From Brachypterus glaber (Eukaryota; Arthropoda; Insecta; Coleoptera; Kateretidae), in NCBI GenBank assembly GCA_958510825.1, contig OY294049.1:29459415-29523414 (forward strand): DNA of 64,000 nucleotides, written 5' to 3'. This document shows positions 18,390 through 29,184 of the stretch, in pieces. The position numbers were made by a program, and so were the translations under genes. How positions within the stretch are numbered: position 1 is the stretch's first letter; every line of letters starts with the position of its first letter. The notes beneath the pieces were generated by a model. It saw nothing but the letters and a program-made list of their open reading frames with translations, ran no database searches and was not told where the DNA came from.

Positions 18390-21300
18390 ATGATCAACTG
18401 TCAACATTGTGGAAAGTCATTCACTCGTAAAGATAATCTTAAGCGACATGGAAACTGCAATGAGGGTTTTCAGCTTTGTGAAATTTGTGGTTCAGTTTCA
18501 AAATCTACAAGATCTTTACAATTACATCAAAATAAATTCCATGGATTGAAAAGAACTGCAAGTGCTCCAATTAAAACCTCTGCCACAAAACAACTGTGTT
18601 TGAATGGTAAGCAAATCAGTTTACATTGTAAGATTTTTCAATTTATAATACTTCTTTTAGCACCCTCAACTTCAGCCACATCATACTGTTTAGTTTGTGA
18701 TATTCATGTAGCGAGAAATATGTTTGCTGGGCACAAAAAATCACTTTCTCATCGCGATAAATGTTGTAAAGATTTGGAAGAAGGAATTGAGATTATTCAA
18801 TCTGCATTTCAAAAAAGGATTGCAAGTTTTCGTTTGAAACCATCAGAAAACTTTGGTGTTGATATAAAAAGATTTCTAAAATCGTTTGAGGCTAAAGTAG
18901 TTCGATTGACTCAAATTTATTTAAAAAATGAAGAATCCCTGAAAATAAATATAGAGCTATTTGGATCTTATGTTTTACAAACAAAAGAAAAACATGAAAC
19001 AAAATCTTTTAATACAAAATTTAGGGTTTTGAATGAGGCTATCAACCTTGAGGAGGTCTACACGGAACTATGCGAAACTGTTGAAACGAAATCTAAGGAA
19101 TTTTCGGAAAAAGATAGCGGTAAGTTTAACTGTTTTAATATTTCAATTATTTTTAATCGAAACCATTTGTTTTAGGTTGGGCCTTGGAAAAAATATTATA
19201 CTTGGAATTAAATATAAACAAGTATAATCCTTTACGAGCCACTTCGTACATATCACTTTCACCAAGCATAACTAAAAAAAAGGCTGTACTAAATATACAA
19301 AATGAAGATACGAAATGTTTCTTATGGTCAATCTTAGCTCAATTACATCCAGTAAATATAAATAGAGAAAGAGTTCAAAACTATAAAATCTATGAAAACA
19401 GTTTAAATTTTGAAGGGATCGAATTTCCTGTAAAACTAACTGATATAACAAAATTTGAAAAACTAAATGATATATCTGTAAATGTTTATGGCTTGGAGAA
19501 AATTTGGAAAAATAATTCATATAAATATGAAATTGTTGGTCCATTATATTTTACAAAATCACGTAAAGGAACACATGTAAATTTACTTTTTATAAGTGAT
19601 GCTGAAGGAAATAATCATTACTGTTTAATAACAAATTTATCTCGGTTAGTTTCTGCACAATTGTCAAAGCATAATGGAAAAAAACATATATGTGATGGAT
19701 GCTTAATTTATTTTTCAACAAAAAAAAATTAAACCGTCATCAGGAGAATGACTGTAATCATATATCCGTACATTTACCTGACAGTAATTCTTTTAAAATT
19801 AATATATCAGGAAACGATGTACCAGCAACTTTGTTAAAATTTCAAGACCATGATAAAAAACTCAAGGTTCCTTTCGTAATATACGCTGATTTTGAAACTA
19901 TCTTAAAATCTATAGATAGCTGCGCGCCAACTCCAGAAAAATCGTATACCTTACAAACTCATATTAATATCCCATACTCTTATGCTTATTATATAAAATG
20001 TGATTTTGATGAAAATCTTTCACAATTTAAAACTTTTCGTGGTGAAAATGTCTCAGATAATTTTATCCAATCTTTAGAAACAGATTGTAGAAACATTTTT
20101 GAAAAATATTTACGTCATATTATTCCTATTAAAAAATTAACTGAAATGGAAGAACTAACTTTTAAAAATACTAAAAATTGTCATATTTGTGAAAAAGAGT
20201 TTGATGAAGATAGTGTAAAAGTAAGGGATCACTGTCATTTAACTGGTAATTTTAGAGGAGCGGCTCATTCAATTTGTAATTTAAATTTCAAAATTTCACA
20301 ATTTATACCAGTACTTTTTCATAATTTAAGTGGGTTTGATAGTCATATGTTTATAAAAGAGTTGGCCCAAAATGAGGCAAATATTGAGGTTTTACCTAAA
20401 AATAAAGAAAAATATATTTCTTTCACGAAAAATATACTCATTACACATAGTAGTGCTGATGGAAAAACCGTAACTGAATATTTAAAAATCAGGTTTTTAG
20501 ATAGTTTTAATTTCCTACCGGGTGGTTTGGAGAAACTGAGTCAAAGTCTAAAATCTGATCAATGCCGTGAAGTAAGAAAATACTTTCCTAATAGTGATCA
20601 ATTTGAACTGATTCGTCAAAAAGGTGTTTTTCCCTATTCATATATAAATACTTATTCAAAATTAAATGACACGAAACTTCCTTCAAAACATAACTTTTTT
20701 AACGAACTCAGAAATGAAAGTATCACAGATGAGGATTATCAACGGGCTTGTAATGTATGGAATTTATTTAAATGTAAAACTTTGGGTGAATATTCAGATA
20801 TTTATCTAAAATCTGATGTTCTTCTGTTAGCAGACATCTTTGAAAACTTCAGATCTGTATGTTTGGAAATATATCAGTTGGATCCAGCAAATTTTTATAC
20901 ATCTCCAGGCCTTTCTTGGAGTGCAATGTTAAAGAAAACTGAAGTAGAGTTAGAACTTTTAACAGATCTAGATATGTATCATTTTCTTAAAAAGGGTATA
21001 CGGGGCGGTTTAAGCCAGTGTAGTATCAGAAAAGCAGAAGCAAATAATCAGTTTATGTCAACCTATGATCCATCAAAACCAACATCTTTTATCACATACT
21101 TGGATGCTACAAATTTATACGGAGCGGCCATGTCACAATTTCTTCCAGTTAATAATTTTCAATGGTTGACTAGGGAAAAAATTAAAAAAATTAATGTAAA
21201 TAAAATTAGCGACACAAACGAAATGGGTTATATTTTAGAAGTTGATTTGGAATATCCTAAACATTTACATAACCTTGACAATGAACTACCCTTTTGTCCA

Positions 21301-22349
21301 GAATCTAAAGAAGTTTCTAAATCTAAAATTACAAAATTAATTGCAAATCTAGAAAACAAATCACAATATATTATACATTATAGAAATCTTAAGCAAGCTT
21401 TAGAACATGGACTCAGGCTGACCAAAATTCATAGGATTTTGAGTTTTAATCAGTCGCCATGGCTAAAGCGATATATAGACTTAAATACTAAAATGCGCAA
21501 TAATGCTAAATCCAAATTTGAAAAGGATTTTTTTAAATTAATGGTCAATTCAGTATTTGGAAAAACCATGGAAAATGTGGATAAAAGGGTTGATGTTAAA
21601 CTAATTACTCATTGGAAAAATATTGGTAAAAAATTAGGTGCCGAGGCTCTAATTGCCAAGCCAAATTTTAAAGACTTAAAAATTTTTTCGGAAAACTTTG
21701 TAGCAATACAAATGAATCGTATTAAAGTTGTATATAATAAACCTATTTATGTCGGTTTTTGTATTTTGGATTTAGCAAAAACCTTTATTTATGATTTTTA
21801 TTACAACTACATCAAATTAAAATATGGGGATAAGGCCGTTTTGCTTTACACTGATACAGACTCACTCCTACTGCAAATTTTTACAGAAAATTTCTATGCT
21901 GATATAGAGGAAAATTTAGATAAATTCGATACATCTAATTACAGTCTAGAAAATCCTTATGGAATTTCCGTAAACAAGTCAATTTTGGGAAAAATGAAAG
22001 ATGAGTATGCTGGTGAAATTATTCATGACTTTTATGGTACTGGGGCTAAAGCTTATTGTGTAAATGTGTCTGGAAAATTAACAAAAAAGGCAAAGGGTAT
22101 ACCAGATACAGTTTCAAAAAAAGACTTATCTAAAGACGATTACAAATTAGTAGTAGAGACAGAAGGGGAAAAATATTTCGTGAAATTAAAACTTTTCGGT
22201 CACATTTACATAACGTATATGTGGAGCAAAAAAATAAAGTAGCTCTCTCATATGCGGATGATAAGCGATTTATTATACCCGGTACTGAAAAAACTCTAGC
22301 TTGGGGGCATCAGGATATAAAAAAATATAAACAATTAGTTCCTGATTGA
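18390..22349 (+). CDS. polB: Protein-primed family B DNA polymerase (two frameshifts)
   Basis: About 1,280 residues if read through. The N-terminus has two C2H2-like zinc fingers (CQHCGKSF, CEICGSVS). Introns are 18607-18660 (54 nt, in frame) and 19120-19175 (56 nt, GTAAGT...TTTTAG, splitting a Gly codon). Further on are an HNH-like RDHCHLTG segment (about 20226), Exo I DFET (19888), Exo II HNLSGFDSH (about 20320), Exo III YLKSDVLLLAD (about 20803), motif A DATNLYG (about 21103), motif B NSVFGK (about 21548) and motif C YTDTDS (21847-21864). All catalytic residues are present. It replicates the element from protein-primed ends. Breaks are a -1 shift at an A9 run (19720-19728) and another at an A4 run (22188-22191), after which the normal C-terminal frame runs to the stop at 22347-22349. 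A splice acceptor just before the ATG (AG 18380-18381) implies an untranslated leader exon. Confidence 0.95.
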
Positions 22350-22365
22350 TCAACTTGCAAACAAC

Positions 22366-22536
22366 ATGTTAAAGGAGCTTCTTGAGATTTATCTAAAAAA
22401 AATACATGATTTAAAAATAGATATTGAAGAGTATGAGGCGAAACTGAAAATGTTTTCCAAATTTTCCAAGCTAAGTCTAACAAAACAAAACATGTCACGT
22501 TTCACAAAAAATAATTTGTATCAAAATGAAAAATAA
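22366..22536 (+). CDS. Small coiled-coil protein after the polymerase
   Basis: 56 codons starting 16 bp after the polymerase stop. The first half is a heptad-like helix (LLEIYLKKIHDLKIDIEEYEAKL), and the second half is Ser/Lys/Asn-rich (SKFSKLSLTKQNMSRF). The composition is balanced, unlike the AT-driven random frames nearby. Probably a small accessory protein; no family recognised. Confidence 0.45.
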   Translation: MLKELLEIYLKKIHDLKIDIEEYEAKLKMFSKFSKLSLTKQNMSRFTKNNLYQNEK

Positions 22537-22571
22537 AAAATAATTAATAACATCCTTTTGTTTTATTTTCC

Positions 22572-22781
22572 CTAATTTAAATTAACAATTTTATTTTTAA
22601 TTAACATGTAAAGTCGAATTTTACATTCTAGAACTTTATTCAAAGTACGACTAGCTGCTTCTATTCTTCTTTGAAAATGAAATCTATCTCGGGCATCTTG
22701 TTCCCAATTCACCCAATTTTCCAAATCTTCGTGTGGGATATAATAGGTGATTGTTATGGGATCAAACTTCACTCTTTGCAT
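22572..22781 (-). CDS. PPP1R15/GADD34-core-like protein (PP1 regulatory motif)
   Basis: 69 codons. Residues 3-6 are RVKF, a perfect RVxF docking motif for protein phosphatase 1. A hydrophobic strand ITITYYI follows at 9-15, then WEQDARDRFHFQRRI at 26-40. In the cellular PPP1R15 family (GADD34/CReP) the same order defines the core that holds PP1 and recruits phosphorylated eIF2alpha: K/RVRF, a beta strand, then WE-x-x-ARDR-x-RF-x-RRI. Several large DNA viruses carry such cores to undo host translation shutoff. A matching role here is inferred from the motifs. The rest of the protein is a short helix. The gene is isolated at the right end, antisense to the polymerase, just inside the terminal repeat. 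A TATATATATAA lies 18-28 bp upstream of the ATG. No break is seen. Confidence 0.6.
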   Translation of the reverse strand: MQRVKFDPITITYYIPHEDLENWVNWEQDARDRFHFQRRIEAASRTLNKVLECKIRLYMLIKNKIVNLN

Positions 22782-22854
22782 AATTACTAATTTTCAGATT
22801 ATATATATAAAACTCGATTACACCCTTATATTAAGATCAAATCACAACTTTCCA

Positions 22855-23077
22855 ACTGTCCCCCGTACATAACAAAAAAATTGGAGGAAAACTGACGTCA
22901 TCACCTATCTCGCAATGTAAAAACCAACAGAATAACTTTTCGACTGCCCCCCGTAAAATGGGAGTGAACTGACGTCATCACCTATATCGCAATGTAAAAA
23001 CCAACAGAATAACTTTTCGACTGCCCCCCGTAAAATGGGAGTATGGGAGGATTATGAACTCTCTAAAAAACACTACT
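22855..23077. repeat. Polinton right terminal inverted repeat
   Basis: It ends CACTACT and mirrors the left end. It contains a tandem duplication of a ~75 bp block (GCAATGTAAAAACCAACAGA ... GTAAAATGGGAGT twice). It therefore differs from the left end, which has one block and an insertion. Each block carries TGACGTCA, a perfect CREB/ATF-type palindrome (three in the right repeat region counting 22890-22900, one at about 4759 on the left). Confidence 0.9.
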
Positions 23078-23083
23078 TCCACG
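23078..23083. other. Polinton target-site duplication, right (TCCACG)
   Basis: Identical to 3883-3888. Flanking sequence GGACTTTAAAAAAAATG continues the interrupted repeat exactly as in the unoccupied copy near 1437. Confidence 0.95.
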
Positions 23084-24709
23084 GACTTTAAAAAAAATGT
23101 TTCCGACTAAGCCACTATATGGATCGGATAGGTTGTTTATTCAGCTTTAATTGGATTTTTTGTAAGCTTTGATACGACTATTTCTCGCTGAGCTATCGGA
23201 CTTTGAATGGAAATGGATCATTTTGTCTTGGATCATCGGTATCTCAGCAACCAGTGGTCCCACAGAGAATTGAAGATGGGTTTCAGAAACTTGAATAAAT
23301 TCTCTACAAGGTTTGGCCATCGTTTTTTTTTTAATTTTCCATTCTTAACATGATTTTGAAAAATCGCGAAAAAATGTGCTTTTGAAAGTTTTTTGGAAAA
23401 TCACGCGCTGAATTAAGAATATTGCGAAAACGACTAATGTTAAGTGTACCTTTTACAGCTTAGTATACCCACAAAAACCCTACAAAGTTTCAATTCGATC
23501 CATCCAGCCGTTGTTTTGTTTCATTGGATTGAATTTTTGAAAAAATTAAAGGATTACGTTTCTTTTCTCCAAACGCTGATAATCTCTAAAAATACGAAAA
23601 AAAAAATTCTCTCGATTTTTTTTTTCATATTTTTATCGCGACCAGCGTTTAAAGTTACGACAAAAATAAGTTTTTCTCAAAATAAAAAAAAAGTTGAATT
23701 TCGACCTCAATTCCACTTTTCAGAAATTATTTTACGATACTTTTTTTTGAACCAATGGCGTAACTACGGGGGGTGCGGTGCGGAGGGGGGCCCCACGCCG
23801 TTGAATAAAAAAGCACTGTTAATGTTCAACATTTTTAAAAATAATTCATTAAAAATAAAAATCTTAACTAGAATTTGCGGTAGCATCTAAGTAAAAAGGG
23901 CGCGTGTCGCATTGGCGGTTATATCAAAGGAACCGCTTAAAGACTGCTGACTTTTTATGAGAAGGCATTTTTATTTTTGATACTTTTTTCCTTGTTTACT
24001 TAACCTAATAAGAAACTTTAAACATTTCAGTTGTTTTTTTATATTGGATAAGGGACGCACACACGTGTGTGAAAAAGGCGTAAATCCGACAGTGCGACCT
24101 CCACGTGGTAGATACGCTTTATCTAACGCTAATGCCGGCGGTTTTTTTGAAATTTCTGGGAATCATAATTTTTTTTTTTAATTTTAAATTTTTTTTGTCG
24201 TAACTTTAAACGCTGGTCGCGATAAAAATGTGAAAAAAATCGAGAGAATTTTTTTTTCCGTTTTTTTTTTTTAGAGATTATCAGCGTTTAAGAGAAAAAT
24301 AGTGATTCTTTAATTTTTTCAAAAATTCAATCGAATGAAACAAAACAATGGCTGGATGGATCGAATTTTAAGTTTGTAGGGTTTTTGTGGGTATATTGAG
24401 CTGTAAAAGGCACACTTAACATTAGTCGTTTTCGCAATATTCTTAATTCAGCGCGTGATTTTCCAAAAAACCTCCAAAAGCCCATTTTTTCGCGATTTTT
24501 CAAAATCATGTTAAGAATGGAAAATTAAAAAAAAAACGAGGGCCAAACCTTGTAGAGAATTTATTCAAGTTTCTGAAACCCATCTTCAATTCTCTGTGGG
24601 ACCACTGAGATATCGATAATCCAAGACAAAATGATCCATTTCCATTCAAAGTCCAGCTCAGCGAGAAATGGTCGTATCAAAGCTTACAGAAAATCCAATT
24701 AAAGCTGAA
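23078..24709. repeat. Foldback repeat copy after the Polinton, longer arms
   Basis: It continues the segment cut by the Polinton. Arms are about 23140-23740 and about 24180-24709, near-perfect inverted copies reaching TTCAGCTTTAATTGG at the outside, around a ~430 bp core. The right arm stops at the N gap, so its outer end is unseen. Confidence 0.85.
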
Positions 24710-24909
24710 NNNNNNNNNNNNNNNNNNNNNNNNNNNNNNNNNNNNNNNNNNNNNNNNNNNNNNNNNNNNNNNNNNNNNNNNNNNNNNNNNNNNNNNNNNN
24801 NNNNNNNNNNNNNNNNNNNNNNNNNNNNNNNNNNNNNNNNNNNNNNNNNNNNNNNNNNNNNNNNNNNNNNNNNNNNNNNNNNNNNNNNNNNNNNNNNNNN
24901 NNNNNNNNN
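24710..24909. other. Assembly gap (200 N)
   Basis: Exactly 200 N, the usual placeholder for a gap of unknown size. It lies where a long palindrome would collapse assembly. Frames predicted through it are meaningless. Confidence 0.99.
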
Positions 24910-25752
24910 TGCTGGATTGAAGGAAGAAGTGAACAATTATGGTGTCATGATTTATGTGTTGAAATTGTTTGGAGATTTTTTTTACAATAAAAAAGAGTAG
25001 CTCTTAGTGAAGAGTATTTATTCAAAATTCGTTGTAGTTACATCAGTCCAATATCGTGTAAAATACCTAAAAATAGGTCCGAGAACGACGGTAAACTAAA
25101 TAAATAAAATAAATAATTTTAAGAATCTACTAAATTCTTACTAAAAATCTAAAATCTACCAAATATCGACAAAAGAGATAAAACTGAAGCAGTAAGCTTA
25201 TACGCAAATCGTGCGCCCTCTATTTTAGATGGTAGACACAGTGTAGCTACAATTGCTTCAAGATTCAAACAACAACAAAATAATAAATTTCATAAGATTA
25301 AAAAAATAATTGTAATTAATGCAATACAAATAAAAGTTACAATTTAAATTTCATAAAATTAAAAAAATAATTGTAAATAATGCGAAGAAATAAAGTTTAT
25401 TAAAAATATTTTCTAGATATCTGAATAAAAAATAAACAAGCCGTAAAGATATGTAATGCTACGCATTCCATTATATATTATTCACAGCAAATGGTATATT
25501 GCATTTTCCTAAATATAAAAAATTAAAAAAAAGATCTTTGCAAGTGTAGTTTGTTTTAAGAATGAGCCAAATATTCTAATAATAATAATATCCAGGTTTG
25601 GATATTTTGGTATACACATATATCCAAGGGTGGATATTCTGGTAAATATTCTAAATTGTTAAACAAATTTAAAGTATTTAAACTACATATTTGGAGTAAA
25701 TATATAAATATATAAATATTACTTTTATTCTAGAGCGTATCTTTCTCATTTT
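24910..25752. other. Non-coding stretch after the gap, possible 3' exon end
   Basis: A plus-strand frame is open from the gap to TAG at 24998-25000 (about 29 codons), of ordinary composition; it could be the last codons of a gene lost in the gap. A second open stretch near 25166-25345 (RDKTEAVSLYANRAPSILD) is also not AT-driven, but no start or splice evidence is convincing. The segment at 25430-25510 (AAGCCGTAAA-AT-TG-TAATGCTACGC) recurs near 28352, so it is a dispersed repeat. Confidence 0.3.
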
Positions 25753-26467
25753 TCAAAAAAAAAAAAATAGTCTGGTATAGGAACCTATACCTCGAAAAAC
25801 CGTCCTTTTAATAAAGGTCAGGGTATTGGCCCAGGGGAGGTCTCTTATTTCCTTTTGGTCGAGTCTTTGAGTTTCAAAGGCTTGCAACCCGATTCTGTTG
25901 TATTTTACACACTCAGCTAAGTAATGAGAATATGTTTCATCCTGTCCGCACTCTGGACATAGCGGATTCTCTAGAATCCGCATCATTGCCAGGTGCTTCT
26001 CAAGCTTACATTGGCCTGTAAGGACCCCTATAAGTTGTCTGAGTGCAGTCCTTTATTTTTTCAGCAACCAGTCGGTTTTCAATTTGCTTGGGCTAGCCAG
26101 GAAGTCCTTGGGTTACCGGCAACCGTCTCCATTGATCATTTAGCATGGTATAAGCCCACTCATTGAGAGCGGTGTTTACCTGCTTCCTATTAACACCAAG
26201 TATAGGTTCCGGTCCCATGCGCGCTATCCCTGATCCGAGTCTTGCAACTGTTCATCTGCAACTCTCTGACTAGGGTTGACCTAGTGCTGGAATACATAAT
26301 GCCTTTAGAGCAGCTCGACTGCCCAAGCAGATGTACACCTCGTGCCCCCGGTACTGTTTTATTTCCCTGCAATTTACCGCTTACTGTATAGCATATACCT
26401 CAGCTTGGACGATAATATGAGGCAGTGAGGTTGGTTCGGGTTACCTCACTGCCTCATATCATCGTCG
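25753..26467 (-). pseudogene. Jockey-like LINE ORF2 remnant (RNase H to C-terminal zinc region)
   Basis: On the minus strand, in order: an RNase H-like start (QAEVYAI), a degraded active segment where GSRAALKAL replaces the usual SDSQAALKAL (the Asp is lost), a GPEPILGV-type linker, and the C-terminal PLCPECGQDETYSHYLAEC zinc-like motif followed by DLPWANTLTFI. The frames are broken by several stops and shifts, so it is dead. It is 5'-truncated at a hairpin (26408-26466). Confidence 0.75.
26408..26466. repeat. Hairpin with 24 bp arms at the broken LINE edge
   Basis: GACGATAATATGAGGCAGTG with its inverse CACTGCCTCATATCATCGTC (24 bp arms in all, one mismatch) surrounds an ~11 bp loop. Half of it is LINE RNase H sequence, so it is an inverted duplication at the 5' breakpoint. 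Confidence 0.85.
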
Positions 26468-26845
26468 GTGTAAATATCTTTGAGTCCGGTGTTGGTCTTT
26501 TGCATAATATTTTTTTATTGTTTGGATAATGGTTCAGAACTAAATACTTGCATTAAAAAAATAAATAAACCAAATTATTCAAGAGAAAGTGGTTAGCGAA
26601 GGTCGAATTAGCAGTAAAAAAAGTTAAACAAGATGATTTCCTTGTTAATTAAAATCATAAAAAATAAACGCGATCGTAAACGCGTTTTGCAATTTTTAGA
26701 CAAACCGTTTTTTTTTTTAGATAAATTCCATTTACCTAATTCACCATTTAACTAACACAGTTAATTTTTAGCGAGTTTTTGAAAAGCAAAATATATAGGG
26801 TGTTTCAGGTATTCGATCATTAATTTCGGGAGCTAATTCTGATTC

Positions 26846-27340
26846 TGATTTTTTTTTGGCGATTTTTTTAGTTTCTGTTTTTGATGCTTAGAAATTATCT
26901 CTAACTGTAATTTTCTCGAAAACGGTTGGTTCTATAGAAAATAATAAAGTATACTTTATTATTTTTCTCCGTGTTCCGCAAAAACCCGCAACTTTTTTTT
27001 TCATAGAATAATATTACTAAAGTTAAAGAAAAATCTCCACTGAAAGGAACAATTAACAAATCGTTATTGTTTTTATATTTATGATTTAAACTGATAGTTA
27101 ATATTTTCACGTTTCTATGACCTTTAAATTAGGATACAGACACTTTATTAATTTGCCCCAAACTTTATCGCTCTAAAAGTTTCTTAACAACCTATCAACA
27201 GACTATGATTTCTGAGTTAAAATACATAAATAAGGTACTCTTAGTATAACACCGTAGAACCAACCGTTTTCGAGAAAATTACAGTTAGAAATCATTTCAC
27301 TTTCTAACAGAAATTAAAAAAATCGCCAAAAAAAAATTAG
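26846..27340. repeat. Palindromic MITE-like repeat (TTCTCGAAAACGGTTGG arms)
   Basis: Arms of about 90 bp (26846-26937 and 27250-27340) are inverted copies with small mismatches. The inner ends carry TTCTCGAAAACGGTTGG and its complement. It is non-coding, and a relative lies at 29185-29652. Confidence 0.8.
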
Positions 27341-28083
27341 TTTATTTTACAGATGGCTAAATAATATATTGAAATAAAGATTTTCACAAAAATAGGGGAT
27401 TAGATACATTTTTAAGTTTGATCATATCTTTTTCATATTAAATGCTTTAATTTTAAGTATTTCTCCAAAACTGAAGAAGAAGAAAAAAATAGCCCTAATT
27501 TCGTGCAAATACAGTAATGGTTAAAAACCGATGAGTCATATTGACTCGGCCATTTTGAATTTTTAGGTTATGAACATTGGTTTGGATAATCAAAAGAAGA
27601 CATTTAACACATTTTTATAAAGATCGAAAAAAAACTCAAATTTTGGACCACCCTAGTGGCGCGAATTTTTTTTTCATTGTTTTCGTTATTTTATTCGAAA
27701 TCAGCAGTATCAAAAATAGCCGTATGCAAAAATTCCGAATTTTGTCCACTTTTTTTTTCTGGCTCTCTGTGCATTGAGTAAAAGATGTTAAGAAACAAAT
27801 TGCACTTAAAAATTTTCATTTTGTGATGAATGCGCCCAAAAGTTGCACTGTTCCACTTCGTTCCTATGAAAAGCGTTTATGACACAACTTTGTTAAATTT
27901 TTATTTTTAATAAATCTTACTAAATCTACTAAATCTTAAAGGGAGGAGGGGTTAAAAATTCTTAAAAGCCTTGTACACGGCCCCTAATAGGCCTAACTAT
28001 AAGAGAAATAAACATAATGTATCTCTAAAATTAAATACTGTTTTATATCTTCATTGTTTAGTTTACCTTTATTTTTGATTCAG
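27341..28083. other. Non-coding stretch
   Basis: AT-rich, with no gene-like frame. The short plus-strand frame 27577-27777 has biased composition and no recognisable motif. Confidence 0.5.
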
Positions 28084-28352
28084 GAATATGATGGTTTTGA
28101 GGGTTCACGGTGATGATTTCGTATTTCCACCCACAATGCACCAGGTATCATCCCGAGTACCGCAAATGAATATGATGAAGGTTCATATTCCGTTTTCTTT
28201 TAAACTACTAGAAACATCCAAATCGTCATATTCAGGTAAGATTAATTTTTCATTAAATTATTAAGGTATTTTATTAAAATAAATTTAAATAGAGCACGCA
28301 AAAACATCGTTAATTGAGCAAATTCTCTCATTGTTTGGACCAAATGTATTTA
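28084..28352 (+). other. Possible pair of coding exons (28084-28235, 28293-28352)
   Basis: GATTCAG|GAATATG opens a 152 nt segment that ends at TTCAG|GTAAGATT. Its second frame is fully open with balanced composition (landmark VHGDDFVFPPTMHQV). After a 57 nt intron-like stretch ending TTTAAATAG, the frame continues (HAKTSLIEQILSLFG) until it meets a dispersed repeat near 28352. The intron length matches others in this window. It could be a host exon pair or an old transposon gene. No family recognised, and no start or end is seen. Confidence 0.3.
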
Positions 28353-28621
28353 ATAAACAAGCCGTAAACATATCCAATGCTACGCATTTGATTATTAGTA
28401 TATTATATATTATATTATTATATATTATTCACAGTAAATGGTATATTGCATTATCCCAAATATGTACTTGAAAAAATAAAAAAATAAATAATTTTTTAAC
28501 AATTTTTGTTTTTAAAATAAGATCTTTTTTTGAAGAAAAAAACAAAATTTGAAAAAAAATTTTTTTTTATAGATATTTTTTTTCATTTTTTAAAAAAGTT
28601 TAACCCCCATAACTTTTTTAT

Positions 28622-28818
28622 TGTTGGGGGAATTACTTTCAAAATTGGTAGAACTGATCCTAATAAAAGTAATTTTTCCTGAAAAAGTTACGTTAATCGA
28701 AATTTTCTTTCAGCTTTTTTTGTTGGGGGAATTACTTTCAAAATTGGTAGAACTGATCCTAATAAAAGTAATTTTTCCTGAAGAAGTTACGTTAATCCAA
28801 ATTTTCTTTCAGCTTTTT
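28622..28818. repeat. Tandem duplication, two 99 bp copies
   Basis: TGTTGGGGGAATTACTTTCA starts at 28622 and again at 28721. A third, degenerate start follows near 28862. The plus-strand frame 28621-28854 is the translated repeat, not a gene. Confidence 0.85.
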
Positions 28819-29184
28819 TCGAGTTTTTTTTTAAGTTTAACCAACCCCCTATAACTTTTTTATTTTTGGGGGGAATACTTTCAAAAACAATAGAGATCTT
28901 CCCCTCGTAGAACTTGATTTTTCCTGAAAATTTCAAGTCGATCGGATTATTCGTTCTTGAGTTTCGTGTTCACAAAAATCGTGACATCGGACAGACGCGT
29001 CTAGACGGACGGATTTTTTCATGAAACAAAGGACAATGGGCATTTCTATAAGGGTTTTGGGCCAACCCTCAACAGCAATGAATTATACAGGCTGTATTTA
29101 AAATAGCATCGGAAAATTTAACAGGTGATTCTACATGATAAAATATGACAAAAAATTCCTATAAACATATGTCTAAAAAAATAG

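Larger units (their letters stand above)
3889..23077. mobile_element. Polinton/Maverick element (19.2 kb, near-complete)
   Basis: The element starts AGTAGTGTTTTTTAGAGAG and ends with its reverse complement. It lies between two TCCACG duplications and encodes the diagnostic set: protein-primed DNA polymerase B, retroviral-type integrase, packaging ATPase, adenain-like protease, double-jelly-roll capsid protein and penton-like protein. The 19.2 kb length is typical for the group (15-20 kb). Gene order is rightward small genes, then a leftward block from 17489 to 8861, then rightward ATPase and polymerase, then one leftward small gene at the right end. Polymerase frameshifts and an integrase stop suggest this copy is not autonomous now, unless these are sequencing errors in A-runs. 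Confidence 0.97.

Noticed and set aside
18607..18660. Treating this stretch as coding in the polymerase
   Set aside because: It reads open, but it has a GTAAGC donor and CTTTTAG acceptor, a hydrophobic AT-driven translation and the standard intron length. An intron is more likely, though not certain because it keeps frame.
19272..19544. 90-codon minus-strand frame in the polymerase
   Set aside because: Shadow of the polymerase's coding strand, which shows family motifs.
22310..22498. 62-codon minus-strand frame after the polymerase
   Set aside because: It overlaps the polymerase tail and the 56-codon plus-strand frame, both better supported.
24658..25000. Frames of 92 and 110 codons across 24710-24909
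   Set aside because: They are read through N; only the part after 24909 has meaning.
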